Assembly: GCF_014055005.1 (NCBI RefSeq)
Contig: NZ_CP059570.1
Coordinates: forward strand, 2,356,001 to 2,420,000
Source: Neisseria dentiae
GTDB lineage: Bacteria > Pseudomonadota > Gammaproteobacteria > Burkholderiales > Neisseriaceae
DNA: 64,000 bases
Direction of reading: 5' to 3'
In this document: one piece after another, positions 24,358 to 32,885 of the stretch
Layout: the number at the start of each line of letters is the position of its first letter
How positions within the stretch are numbered: the stretch's first letter is position 1
Program-made: the position numbers and the translations under genes
Notes under the pieces: generated by a model
What the model was told of the DNA's origin: nothing
Seen by the model: only the letters and a program-made list of their open reading frames with translations
Databases searched by the model: none

Positions 24358-26109
24358 TTATCGTTTGGCCGTCTGAATGGTGGGGGTTTCCTTCAGAGGT
24401 TTGGTGGGCGACACGCCGAGAATATTCAGGCTGCCGCTCATGATGCCTTTGAACACGGGGCCGGCAACCACGCCGCCGTAGTAACCGTTGGCGGAGGGTT
24501 CGTCCACCGAAACGGCCACAATCACGCGCGGTTTCTCGGCAGGCGCAAAGCCGATGAAGGTGGCAACGTGTTTGTCGCTGGCATAACGGCCGTTGACCAG
24601 TTTGCGGGCCGTGCCGGTTTTGGCACCGACATCGAAGCCGTCAACCGCGCCCATGGTGCCGGTGCCGCCTTTTTCGGTAACGGAAATCATGATTTCACGT
24701 ACGGCGCGGGCAGTTTCGGGCTTGATAATCTGCTCGCCTTTGGGCGGGGCTTCCTGTTTTTCGAAGCTTACGGGCAGCAGTTCGCCGTCGCTGGTAATCA
24801 CGGTATAGGCGCGTGCCAGTTGCAGCAGGCTCATTTGCAGGCCGTAACCGAACGACATGGTGGCCTGTTCGATGGGTTTCCAGTTCTGCCATTTGCGCAG
24901 CATGCCCGGTGTTTCGCCGGGAAAGCCGGAGTGCATTCGGCGGCCTATGCCCAGGCTTTGGTAAAACGCGTGCATTTCTTCGGGCTTGAACATGGCCGAC
25001 AGCTTACTGGTGCCCACGTTAGACGATTTCTGCATGATGCCGCGCACGTCGAGCGAAGGGTAAACATGGGTGTCGCGCACGGTGGCGGGGCCGATTTTGA
25101 ACGGCAGGGTGTTGAAGCGCGAATTCACGCTGGCTTTGCCTTCGTCCAATGCCTTGGCAATCGGAAACGGCTTCATGGCCGAACCCGGCTCGATCATATC
25201 GGTAACGGCCCGGTTGCGGCGCTGCTCGCTGTCGGCTCCGCCGGGATTGTTGGGATCGTAGGCGGGGCTGTTTACCAGCGCCAGAATCTCGCCGGTTTGC
25301 GCATCGAGCACAACGGCGCTGCCGGCTTTGGCGCGGTGGTGGGCAATGGCTTTGTTCAGCTCGTCATAAGCCAGCGCCTGAATGCGTTGGTCGAGCGACA
25401 TCACTATATCGCGGCCGTTTTGCGGATCGCGGTTGCGGGGGGAATCGAGACTGTCGACGATATTGCCTTTGTTGTCGCGCAGCACCACTTTTGCACCGTT
25501 TTCGCCGCGCAAATCGTCTTCACGCGCCAGCTCCAGCCCTTCCTGGCCTTTGCCGTCGATATTGGTGAAGCCGATAACGTGTGCAAACAGGTTGCCCATC
25601 GGGTAGTGGCGTTTGGTTTCCTGCTGGAACGCCAAGCCTTTGATGCCCAAGGCCGCCACTTTATCGGCGGTTTCTTTATTCAACTGGCGTTTCAGATAGA
25701 TAAAATCTTTGTCTTTTTTCGCCAAACGCTCTTCGATGGTGGCAACGGGCACGCCGATAAGCGCCGAAAGCCGTTCAAGCTGTTCGGCCGTCGGCTGGAT
25801 ATCCATGCCGGAAGGCACGGCATACAGTGATTCGGTAGGGGCACTCAAGGCCAGCGTGGCGCCGTTGCGGTCGGTAATCGTGCCGCGCGAAGCGGGCAGC
25901 GCCACCGTGCGCACGAAGCGCTGGTCGCCCTGGTTTTTCAGAAATTCATGCTGCGTGGTTTGCAGGTAAACCCCCCGCCCCACCAGCGCGGCAAACGCCA
26001 AAGCCAAACCGCCGAGCACAAAGGCAATCCGCCCGTTGGTAGAAACGGGTTTCTTGGCTTTGGGCTGCTTGGGCAGCATCTGAGGCTTATATTCGTTTTT
26101 AATCAACAT
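24358..26109 (-). CDS. ftsI: Penicillin-binding protein 2 (FtsI/PenA), septal transpeptidase
   Basis: A 583-residue class B PBP: N-terminal membrane anchor (about 27-45), pedestal domain, and transpeptidase domain. The catalytic motifs fall at S310-A-M-K313, S-S-N near 362-364 and K497-T-G499. As I recall, this is the same numbering as gonococcal PBP2, so no insertion or deletion precedes them. It cross-links septal peptidoglycan with FtsW and is the main beta-lactam target in Neisseria (gene also called penA). It ends with an uptake-sequence-derived stretch (TIQTAKR). Confidence 0.97.
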   Translation of the reverse strand: MLIKNEYKPQMLPKQPKAKKPVSTNGRIAFVLGGLALAFAALVGRGVYLQTTQHEFLKNQGDQRFVRTVALPASRGTITDRNGATLALSAPTESLYAVPSGMDIQPTAEQLERLSALIGVPVATIEERLAKKDKDFIYLKRQLNKETADKVAALGIKGLAFQQETKRHYPMGNLFAHVIGFTNIDGKGQEGLELAREDDLRGENGAKVVLRDNKGNIVDSLDSPRNRDPQNGRDIVMSLDQRIQALAYDELNKAIAHHRAKAGSAVVLDAQTGEILALVNSPAYDPNNPGGADSEQRRNRAVTDMIEPGSAMKPFPIAKALDEGKASVNSRFNTLPFKIGPATVRDTHVYPSLDVRGIMQKSSNVGTSKLSAMFKPEEMHAFYQSLGIGRRMHSGFPGETPGMLRKWQNWKPIEQATMSFGYGLQMSLLQLARAYTVITSDGELLPVSFEKQEAPPKGEQIIKPETARAVREIMISVTEKGGTGTMGAVDGFDVGAKTGTARKLVNGRYASDKHVATFIGFAPAEKPRVIVAVSVDEPSANGYYGGVVAGPVFKGIMSGSLNILGVSPTKPLKETPTIQTAKR

Positions 26110-26164
26110 AGCAACTTCTCGTTTTTTTTCAGACGGCCTCGATTTGTTTTTAAGAAACCGCCGT

Positions 26165-26425
26165 TTATTTCATTTCAATCATGCGTGTATCTGATGCGCT
26201 CGGGGGTTGCAGCCTTTGCCGCTCCGCCGCTTCTTTAATTAGTGTATGGTTCGACAGCTTGGCCTGTTCGAGCTTCAAACGCGCATAATCCTGCTCAAGC
26301 TGGACTTCGTGCTTTTCGGCCTTATCCAGCGAAATATAGTATTGGCGCGACTGGTCTTGCACGGTTACCACCGCCAAGCCCGACAACAATGCCACTACCA
26401 ATAAAATAACGTTTAATTTATTCAT
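26165..26425 (-). CDS. ftsL: Cell division protein FtsL
   Basis: An 86-residue bitopic protein with one N-terminal membrane segment (about 5-22) and a periplasmic coiled coil (VQLEQDYARLKLEQAKLSNHTLIKEAAERQRL). It forms a trimer with FtsQ and FtsB that activates FtsW-FtsI. The call rests on topology, size and its position between rsmH and ftsI. Confidence 0.92.
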   Translation of the reverse strand: MNKLNVILLVVALLSGLAVVTVQDQSRQYYISLDKAEKHEVQLEQDYARLKLEQAKLSNHTLIKEAAERQRLQPPSASDTRMIEMK

Positions 26426-26482
26426 ATTTTCAAACGGCCTTCGTTTTCAGACGGCCTGTTGCACCGGCAGGCGCGCCGCCGG

Positions 26483-27442
26483 TTAACATGCTTCAAAACT
26501 GCCGCCGGTGCGCTCGGCAACACGCAATACGGCCGAACGTGCGCGCGGGTTGGCAGCGGTTTCCTCTCCGTCCGGCTTAACGGCCTTGCCCACCGGCTTT
26601 AACGGCGGCTGCGGCAAATCGGCTTCTTTCACCGCCGCCCAGCGGGGCAAGGGCGGATGCTGCGAATAACGCTTGATAAACTGTTTTACGATGCGGTCTT
26701 CCAGCGAGTGGAAGGCAATCACCGCCAGCCTGCCACCTTCTTTCAGGCGACCCGCCGCCTGCGGCAGCACGGCTTCTATTTCTTCAAGCTCACGGTTGAT
26801 GAAGATGCGAACGGCCTGAAACGTCCGGGTCGCCGGGTCTTGTCCGCGCTCGCGGCTACGGACGTTTTGCGCCACGAGCTGCGCCAGCTTGCGGGTTGTA
26901 TCGATGGGCGCCGTTTCGCGCTGCGAAACGACAGCGCGCGCAATCTGGCGACTAAACCGCTCTTCACCATAATTTTTGATTACCTCGTGTATTTCCTGCT
27001 CGGCGGCGCTTGCCAGCCATTCGGCCGCCGAAATGCCGCGCGTAGGGTCCATGCGCATATCCAGCGGAGCATCGAAACGGAAGCTGAATCCGCGCGCCGC
27101 TTCGTCGATCTGCGGCGACGAAATGCCCAAATCAAACAAGGCGCCGTCTATTTGGCCGATACCCAGCCCGTCTAAGGCCGTCTGAAAAGTAGCGAAGCCG
27201 TTATGCACCACGCTCACGCGCTTGTCTTGCGCCGCCAATTCGTTGGCAACGGCAATGGCCTGCGGGTCTTTGTCGAACACCACCAAGCGGCCTTCGCTGC
27301 CCAGTTTCGACAGAATCAGGCGGGAATGCCCTCCCCTGCCGAATGTGCCGTCCACATAAACACCGTTTTCCCGCACGGCCAGCGCATCCACCGCCTCGTG
27401 CAGCAGCACGGTGATGTGCTGCAAAGTTTCGGCACCGCTCAC
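26483..27442 (-). CDS. rsmH: 16S rRNA m4C1402 N4-methyltransferase RsmH
   Basis: A 319-residue SAM-dependent methyltransferase (MraW) acting on C1402 of 16S rRNA. Visible are HITVLLHEAVDAL, the SAM loop VDGTFGRGGHSRLIL, FDLGISSPQIDEAARGFSF and the C-terminal FHSLEDRIVKQF. The start codon is GTG at 27442, sharing four bases with the mraZ stop (GTGA), a sign of translational coupling. Confidence 0.97.
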   Translation of the reverse strand: MSGAETLQHITVLLHEAVDALAVRENGVYVDGTFGRGGHSRLILSKLGSEGRLVVFDKDPQAIAVANELAAQDKRVSVVHNGFATFQTALDGLGIGQIDGALFDLGISSPQIDEAARGFSFRFDAPLDMRMDPTRGISAAEWLASAAEQEIHEVIKNYGEERFSRQIARAVVSQRETAPIDTTRKLAQLVAQNVRSRERGQDPATRTFQAVRIFINRELEEIEAVLPQAAGRLKEGGRLAVIAFHSLEDRIVKQFIKRYSQHPPLPRWAAVKEADLPQPPLKPVGKAVKPDGEETAANPRARSAVLRVAERTGGSFEAC

Positions 27443-27894
27443 AGTTGCAAATCCGTTTGGCTCAATTCGGAAGCCAACTCGTCGGGATCGATATCCAAGG
27501 CCTGATCCATTTCAGCCTCCCAATGCTCGCGTCCCCACAGCTCCAAGCGGTTGGCACGCCCCACCAGCGTGACTTCCTTATCGAAATCCACGCGGCGGCG
27601 CAGGTTGGCGGGCAGCAACACGCGCCCGGCCGTATCCAGCTCCAGTGTGTCGGCATTGTGCAGCAACAGGTTTTGGTAGCGTTGCAGCGTAGGATTGCCT
27701 GCCGTTTTCAACGCCAGCAGCTGCCTGGCCACGCCTTCCCATTCGGCTTCGGGATAAATCAGCAGGCGGCTGCGCGAATCCAGCGTTGCCACAACGGCCG
27801 GTGTGTAATGGCGCAACAGCAGTTCGCGGAACTTGGCAGGAATCGCCAACCGCCCTTTGCTGTCTATGCTCAACTCGTGAACGCCGCCAAACAC
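27439..27894 (-). CDS. mraZ: Transcriptional regulator MraZ
   Basis: A 151-residue protein with two AbrB-like repeats (LSIDSKGRLAIPAKFRE and LELDTAGRVLLPANLRR). It is the first gene of the dcw cluster and in other bacteria represses it by binding TGGG repeats upstream. I set the start at the GTG at 27894 so that the protein opens MFGGVHELSIDSKGRLAIP as MraZ proteins do. The longer frame to 27942 adds residues not found in the family. A GGAG lies upstream. Confidence 0.93.
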   Translation of the reverse strand: MFGGVHELSIDSKGRLAIPAKFRELLLRHYTPAVVATLDSRSRLLIYPEAEWEGVARQLLALKTAGNPTLQRYQNLLLHNADTLELDTAGRVLLPANLRRRVDFDKEVTLVGRANRLELWGREHWEAEMDQALDIDPDELASELSQTDLQL

Positions 27895-28213
27895 TTTATC
27901 CCACTCCGTGATTAAAAACGGGCAATGAAGACACTTTGACACACATTACCCCACATGCCCACACTATATGCAATTTCAACATTGCGGTCAAACCCGCTTT
28001 TCTGAAAAAATAACCAGTAAGACAAACACTTAAGCATCAAAAAAGCAGACATCTCGCCCGCTTTATGCACCTGACACACATAAAAACACAATATCTAGTA
28101 TTAATATTATATTACAATTACCATATATAGTAAAAATTATGAAATAGAGTCCGTTTTCTAATAAAGGGTATAATATCTTGGCCCTTTGATAAAATTTACA
28201 CGTTCTAACATTT
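27895..28213. promoter_or_regulatory. Divergent control region, dcw cluster and methyltransferase gene
   Basis: A 319-bp AT-rich region with no gene. Reading toward mraZ, two TGGG motifs (27949-27961, minus strand) and TGTG-rich sequence could be MraZ sites, although their 8-bp spacing is tighter than the usual 10. Toward the methyltransferase there is a TATAAT at 28169-28174 without a good -35. The start codon at 28214 lacks an evident ribosome-binding site. Confidence 0.4.
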
Positions 28214-29362
28214 ATGACTGCGCAATTACCCGCCCCTTCTGCCGCCGCCGCAACATCCTCCGAAGCCTTGCAAAGCCTGATTGCGGCAGACATCCGCGGG
28301 CGCGGCGGCTGGATTCCGTTTTCCCGCTTCATGGAGCTGGCGCTCTATGCCCCCCGATACGGCTACTACACCGGCGGCGCACACAAAATCGGGGCGGCGG
28401 GCGATTTTGTTACCGCCCCCGCCCTCACCCCCTTGTTCGGCCGCACACTCGCCAACCAACTTGCCCCGCTGCTGCCGCAAACCGACGGCAACATCTATGA
28501 ATTCGGCGCCGGCACAGGCGAATTGGCCGCCGATTTGCTGCAATCGCTTTCAGACGGCCTCAAGAATTACTACATCATTGAAATATCAAGCGAACTGGCC
28601 GAACGCCAGCGTGATCGCATCTGCAAACAAGTGCCGGAAGCGGCCGGGAAAGTTATCCACTTAGCCGAATTGCCCGACACTTTCGACGGCATCGTCATCG
28701 GTAACGAAGTGCTCGATGCCATGCCCTGCGAGCTTATCCGACGCGAACACGGGCAGTTTTGGCAAATCGGTGTGGCATTGGAGCATAATGCTTTCGTCCA
28801 AGCCCCGCGCCTGCTCGAACAAGCCGGCTTGCTGGCAAGCGCCGCCGCCTGCTTTCCGCCCGACGAGCCGTACACCAGCGAGCTGCACCCCGCCCAACAC
28901 GCCTTTATCCGCACGCTGGCGGGCAAACTCGTGCGTGGCGGCATGATTTTTATCGACTACGGCTTCGATGCCGCCCAGTATTACCACCCACAGCGGCACG
29001 CGGGCACCTTAATCGGGCACTACCGCCACCACACCGTACACGATCCGTTTTTCCACATCGGCCTCACCGATCTGACCGCCCATGTCAACTTCACCGATAT
29101 TGCCCAAGCCGGCACCGACGGCGGCTTGGATTTAATCGGCTACACCACCCAGGCCAATTTCTTGCTCAACCTCGGCATCACCGGCCTGCTGGCACAAACC
29201 GCCAAACCCGGAACACCCGCCTATATCCGCGAAACCGCCGCCCTGCACAAACTGTTGGGCCAACACGAAATGGGCGAACTGTTTAAAGTGATGGCGTTCG
29301 GGCGCGGCGTAGAAGTGGATTGGCAGGGCTTTATATCGGGCGACATCTGTCACAAACTTTAG
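28214..29362 (+). CDS. MidA/NDUFAF7-family SAM-dependent methyltransferase
   Basis: A 382-residue class I methyltransferase of the COG1565/DUF185 family. N-terminal family motifs are GWIPFSRFMELALYAPRYGYYTGG and GDFVTAPALTPLFGRTLA. The SAM loop EFGAGTGELAADLL is intact, followed by GNEVLDAMPCELI and the C-terminal LLNLGITGLLAQ. The mitochondrial relative NDUFAF7 methylates an arginine of complex I; the bacterial target is not settled. Single gene, divergent from mraZ, with an uptake-sequence terminator after it. Confidence 0.88.
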   Translation: MTAQLPAPSAAAATSSEALQSLIAADIRGRGGWIPFSRFMELALYAPRYGYYTGGAHKIGAAGDFVTAPALTPLFGRTLANQLAPLLPQTDGNIYEFGAGTGELAADLLQSLSDGLKNYYIIEISSELAERQRDRICKQVPEAAGKVIHLAELPDTFDGIVIGNEVLDAMPCELIRREHGQFWQIGVALEHNAFVQAPRLLEQAGLLASAAACFPPDEPYTSELHPAQHAFIRTLAGKLVRGGMIFIDYGFDAAQYYHPQRHAGTLIGHYRHHTVHDPFFHIGLTDLTAHVNFTDIAQAGTDGGLDLIGYTTQANFLLNLGITGLLAQTAKPGTPAYIRETAALHKLLGQHEMGELFKVMAFGRGVEVDWQGFISGDICHKL

Positions 29363-29377
29363 ATCTTTCCGCACGGC

Positions 29378-29410
29378 AAAGGCCGCCTGAAAACATTTCA
29401 GACGGCCTTT
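29378..29410 (+). terminator. Uptake-sequence hairpin terminator
   Basis: AAAGGCCGCCTGAAA (a variant uptake sequence) pairs with a perfect one, 16 bp after the methyltransferase stop, and is followed by an AT-rich run. Confidence 0.6.
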
Positions 29411-29464
29411 AAATATTTTTTCCCATAAAAATCAAATGAAAGCGCATAATTTCCGATAAAGCGG

Positions 29465-29492
29465 TTGCCCGTCCGGAAAAAAACCGTATAAT
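29465..29492 (+). promoter_or_regulatory. Promoter of the tRNA pair
   Basis: TTGCCC at 29465-29470 and a perfect TATAAT at 29487-29492, 16 bp apart, placed correctly for transcription to begin just before the first tRNA at 29509. Confidence 0.75.
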
Positions 29493-29508
29493 TGCGCTTT
29501 CACCAAAC

Positions 29509-29585
29509 GGCGAATTAGCTCAGTCGGTTAGAGCAGAGGAATCATAATCCTTGTGTCCGGGGTTCGAGTCCCTGATTCGCCACCA
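29509..29585 (+). tRNA. tRNA with CAT anticodon (elongator Met, or Ile2)
   Basis: A 77-nt cloverleaf ending in an encoded CCA. The acceptor stem GGCGAAT pairs with ATTCGCC; the anticodon loop is ATCATAA. CAT genes may be elongator Met or lysidine-modified Ile2. I favour Met, but the acceptor-stem identity could not be tested. It lacks the unpaired first base of initiator tRNA. Confidence 0.9.
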
Positions 29586-29592
29586 GAACTTT

Positions 29593-29668
<76 letters not shown>

Positions 29669-29676
29669 GATTTGAA

Positions 29677-29706
29677 AAGCACTTGGTTAAAACCAAGTGC
29701 TTTTTT
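29677..29706 (+). terminator. Rho-independent terminator of the tRNA pair
   Basis: AAGCACTTGGTT pairs with AACCAAGTGCTT and ends in a run of Ts. An inverted uptake-sequence pair follows at 29712-29743. Confidence 0.85.
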
Positions 29707-29748
29707 ACTGTGAAGGCCGTCTGAAAAGTTTCAGACGGCCTTCAATCT

Positions 29749-29916
29749 TGAGACCTTTGCCAAAAGTCGTTTTAGTCCTGAATTTACTTATGTTTCGTCA
29801 TACTCGGGCTTGACCAGAGTATCCCTTTTTCTTCTAAAACAAACAGATACTCGGGTCAAGCCCGAGTATGACGCAAGTATTTTCAGGTATCTAAAAGAAT
29901 TTTGCAAAGATCTCAG
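29749..29916. mobile_element. MITE-like element with IS1106-type ends
   Basis: TGAGACCTTTGCCAAAA at the left and the complement of CTGAGATCTTTGCAAAA at the right form imperfect terminal repeats around 168 bp. Inside lies an inverted pair of the REP-like palindrome (29796-29873). No coding sequence. Confidence 0.5.
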
Positions 29917-29927
29917 CCTGCGCAAAA

Positions 29928-30527
29928 TTATCTTTCCGGCAGTTTAACCACCACCGTATCAGCCAGCATATCCTGCAAAGTGCGGCGGTTTTTCGTTTTG
30001 TTAAACAACATCACCAAACACACCACCCACAACAGCTGTGATAACGCATTCCCAATCAATTCGGCCGTTTCAGGGCTGCCTTGCACCACGAGCGTAATCA
30101 GATAACCCGCAATCATCGAAGCAATGCTCACGATAACGTTAAACAAAATCTCGCGCAGCATCACCGTGCCCCAAAAGCCGGGGTTTTCACCGTTGCTTTT
30201 CAACACTCTGATTTTCATGATTCTTTTGCCGAAAGACTGCCCGTCCCGCGCCATCAGCCACATTTGTGCGGCTGCATAAACCAGCAACAGCAGCAAGCTG
30301 CCCGCCACCAAAGGGCCGTTCCACGCGATTTGATCCAAAAATTCGGGGTTCTGCTCATCCCAATGCTCCATTAGGGGCAGCACAATGCTGTAAAAAAACG
30401 GAACAAAAACCAGCACGGTAAACACCACATTCAAAAGATAGGCCGCGATTCTGCTGCCCGCCGTGGCAATATCCACCTCCACGATTTCTTCGCCGGCGGG
30501 TGCGGGGTGGGAATTGAGTGTGTCCAT
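29928..30527 (-). CDS. RDD family membrane protein
   Basis: A 199-residue protein with three or four membrane segments. RDD-domain features are the early arginine/aspartate pattern (ATAGSRIAAYLLNVVF) and the conserved SFGKRIMKIRVLKSNGENPGFWGTVMLREILF block. RDD proteins are poorly characterised; some take part in ion transport. Single gene, divergent from asd. Confidence 0.85.
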   Translation of the reverse strand: MDTLNSHPAPAGEEIVEVDIATAGSRIAAYLLNVVFTVLVFVPFFYSIVLPLMEHWDEQNPEFLDQIAWNGPLVAGSLLLLLVYAAAQMWLMARDGQSFGKRIMKIRVLKSNGENPGFWGTVMLREILFNVIVSIASMIAGYLITLVVQGSPETAELIGNALSQLLWVVCLVMLFNKTKNRRTLQDMLADTVVVKLPER

Positions 30528-30668
30528 ATTTGACGCTCCGTTTCAAGATTTGGAAAATTTTGCCACCTTACCACAAAAAAGCCTTTACTTTTACCCTTTC
30601 GGGGGTTAAAACGCTAACTTGATTATCTTTCCTTATTTTGTAAACAATTTTTCGTTTAGGAGCAAACA

Positions 30669-31790
30669 ATGAAAGTAGGATTCGTCGGCTGGCGCGGCAT
30701 GGTCGGTTCGGTTTTGATGCAGCGCATGCAGGAAGAAAACGACTTCGCCCATATTCCCGAAGCCGTATTCTTCACCACCTCTAACGTAGGCGGCGCCGCT
30801 CCCGACTTCGGCCAAGCCGCCAAAACCCTGTTGGATGCCAACGATACCGCCGAGCTGGCGAAAATGGACATCATCGTTACCTGCCAGGGCGGTGATTACA
30901 CCAAAGCCGTATTCAAACCGCTGCGTGATTCCGGCTGGAACGGCTATTGGATTGATGCGGCTTCTTCGCTGCGCATGAACGACGATGCGGTGATTATTCT
31001 CGACCCCGTCAACCGCAACGTTATCGGCCAAGCCCTGCAAAACGGTGTGAAAAACTACATCGGCGGCAACTGCACCGTATCGCTGATGCTGATGGCTTTG
31101 GGCGGCCTGTTCCAAAACGACTTGGTGGAATGGGCAACCAGCATGACCTACCAAGCCGCTTCGGGCGCGGGTGCCAAAAATATGCGCGAACTGATCGAAG
31201 GCATGGGTGCGATTCACAACGAAGTCAAAGCCGAAATCGCCGACCCCGCCGGCGCGATTTTGGATATCGACCGCAAAGTGTCCGATTTTCTGCGCAGCGA
31301 TGCTTTCCCCTCCGCCAACTTCGGCGTGCCGCTGGCCGGCAGCCTGATTCCGTGGATTGATGCCGACTTGGGCAACGGCCAATCGAAAGAAGAATGGAAA
31401 GGCGGCGTGGAAACCAACAAAATCCTCGGCCGCAGCGCCAACCCCACCGTTATCGACGGCCTGTGCGTGCGCGTGGGCGCGATGCGCTGCCACAGCCAAG
31501 CCATCACGCTGAAGCTGAAAAAAGATTTGCCGGTGGCCGAAATCGAAAAACTGCTGGCCGAAGCCAACGATTGGGTGAAAGTTATCCCCAACGAAAAAGA
31601 AGCCAGCATCCACGAGCTGACCCCCGCCAAAGTAACCGGCACATTAAGCGTACCCGTGGGCCGCATCCGCAAACTGGGCATGGGCGGCGAATACATCAGC
31701 GCATTTACCGTTGGCGACCAGCTTCTTTGGGGGGCCGCCGAGCCGCTGCGCCGTATGCTGCGGATTGTGTTGGGCAATTTGGATTCGTAA
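30669..31790 (+). CDS. asd: Aspartate-semialdehyde dehydrogenase
   Basis: A 373-residue enzyme reducing aspartyl phosphate to aspartate semialdehyde for lysine/diaminopimelate, threonine and methionine synthesis; diaminopimelate feeds MurE. Visible are the NADP loop VGWRGMVGSVLM (6-17), active-site C135 in GGNCTVSLM, and RVGAMRCHSQA with the substrate-binding histidine. A TAGGAG ribosome site precedes the ATG. It is of the Gram-negative type (about 370 residues). Confidence 0.97.
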   Translation: MKVGFVGWRGMVGSVLMQRMQEENDFAHIPEAVFFTTSNVGGAAPDFGQAAKTLLDANDTAELAKMDIIVTCQGGDYTKAVFKPLRDSGWNGYWIDAASSLRMNDDAVIILDPVNRNVIGQALQNGVKNYIGGNCTVSLMLMALGGLFQNDLVEWATSMTYQAASGAGAKNMRELIEGMGAIHNEVKAEIADPAGAILDIDRKVSDFLRSDAFPSANFGVPLAGSLIPWIDADLGNGQSKEEWKGGVETNKILGRSANPTVIDGLCVRVGAMRCHSQAITLKLKKDLPVAEIEKLLAEANDWVKVIPNEKEASIHELTPAKVTGTLSVPVGRIRKLGMGGEYISAFTVGDQLLWGAAEPLRRMLRIVLGNLDS

Positions 31791-31820
31791 CCGGTTTGCC
31801 AAACATATAATGTAATGACT

Positions 31821-31855
31821 AAAGGCCGCCTGAAATGTTTCAGACGGCCTTTTTC
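31821..31855. terminator. Bidirectional uptake-sequence terminator
   Basis: AAAGGCCGCCTGAAA pairs with TTTCAGACGGCCTTT between the convergent ends of asd and the M48 peptidase gene, with A- and T-runs on either side. Confidence 0.65.
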
Positions 31856-31864
31856 ATATCTGTT

Positions 31865-32863
31865 TTATTCGGCTAACATTTCCACCTGTTTCACCCGCTC
31901 GGCAGTTACCGGATGGGAGCCGAACACCTGTGCCGCACCGCTTTCGCCGTGGCCGTGGCTGCTGTTTAAGCGTTGCAAGAAATCTGCCAGGTGTTTTGGC
32001 GGAATATTTTGACGCTTCAATGCGTTAATGGCATAACGGTCGGCTTCCAGCTCGAATGTTTGGGAATACTGCGCTGCCACCAGCATGGCCGGCAGGTTGG
32101 AAAGCAAATCGCTTGTATCACCCGTTATCAGCAGCAAAAACACGCCGGTGCCGATTCCGCGCAGAGCCTGCTGCAAACTGTGCCGCTCGCTTAAATGGCC
32201 TTGCTCATGGGCCAAAACCGCAAGAATTTCATTATCGTGCTTGGCAAGGGCGATCAGCTCGTCGGTTAAAACTATCGTATTGTTGGGTATGGCCAAAGCA
32301 TTGGCCCCGAGGCCGTTCCCTTGTCTGAACAATAATTTTGCGGGCTTTTCCGGTTTTAAGGTTTGATAAAGATTCGATATTTCGCGCTTTCTCGCCGCAC
32401 TCAGGCGGCTTTCTCCGGTTAAACCGACAATGGCTTTTTCGGCCTGGCCGCCGATGTCGTCCAACGTTTGGGCAGGCAAATGCCGGGCGGCATAATAGGC
32501 GGCGGCAGGAATGCCCCATTTAAACACCGCCGTAATCACACAAACCACTACAACCAAGCCGATGCCTGCCCATTTCCAGCTCTGTTCGAGCCGGCCGACA
32601 TGCTTCAGCATGGCCCTGTTTTGCAGCGGCAGCCAGTCGGGCACATGATGGTCGGGAAACTCGATGCGGGCATCATCCGGCAACTCCAACACCGGCAATA
32701 CCCCGCCCACGCCCGCAAGGTAGGCCGCGCTGTGCAGCGGATAAAAATCTGTTTGGCCGCCGCCGTAAACGATGCGCAACCGCTCTCCGTCCAGCGACAA
32801 TTCGGCCTGATGGGGCGTATTGCGCTTGCCGTCGTAATAACGTACCGTAACAGATTCTGCCAT
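31865..32863 (-). CDS. M48 family metallopeptidase, membrane-anchored
   Basis: Start set at 32863 (MAESVTVRYYDGK; 332 residues), with GGAGAACAGGT upstream. The N-terminal about 90 residues form a small domain, then one membrane segment (about 98-115), then an M48 catalytic domain with HEQGH (219-223) and the third ligand in FELEADRYA. It resembles Oma1/BepA-like peptidases involved in envelope quality control. It starts 22 bp after the YjgN-like gene, so they form an operon. Confidence 0.85.
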   Translation of the reverse strand: MAESVTVRYYDGKRNTPHQAELSLDGERLRIVYGGGQTDFYPLHSAAYLAGVGGVLPVLELPDDARIEFPDHHVPDWLPLQNRAMLKHVGRLEQSWKWAGIGLVVVVCVITAVFKWGIPAAAYYAARHLPAQTLDDIGGQAEKAIVGLTGESRLSAARKREISNLYQTLKPEKPAKLLFRQGNGLGANALAIPNNTIVLTDELIALAKHDNEILAVLAHEQGHLSERHSLQQALRGIGTGVFLLLITGDTSDLLSNLPAMLVAAQYSQTFELEADRYAINALKRQNIPPKHLADFLQRLNSSHGHGESGAAQVFGSHPVTAERVKQVEMLAE

Positions 32864-32885
32864 TACCTGTTCTCCCGCTGCCGTC

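Noticed and set aside
24031..25830. 599-codon plus-strand open frame over murE and ftsI
   Set aside because: It lies opposite two certain genes and its translation is His/Gly/Ala-rich with no motifs.
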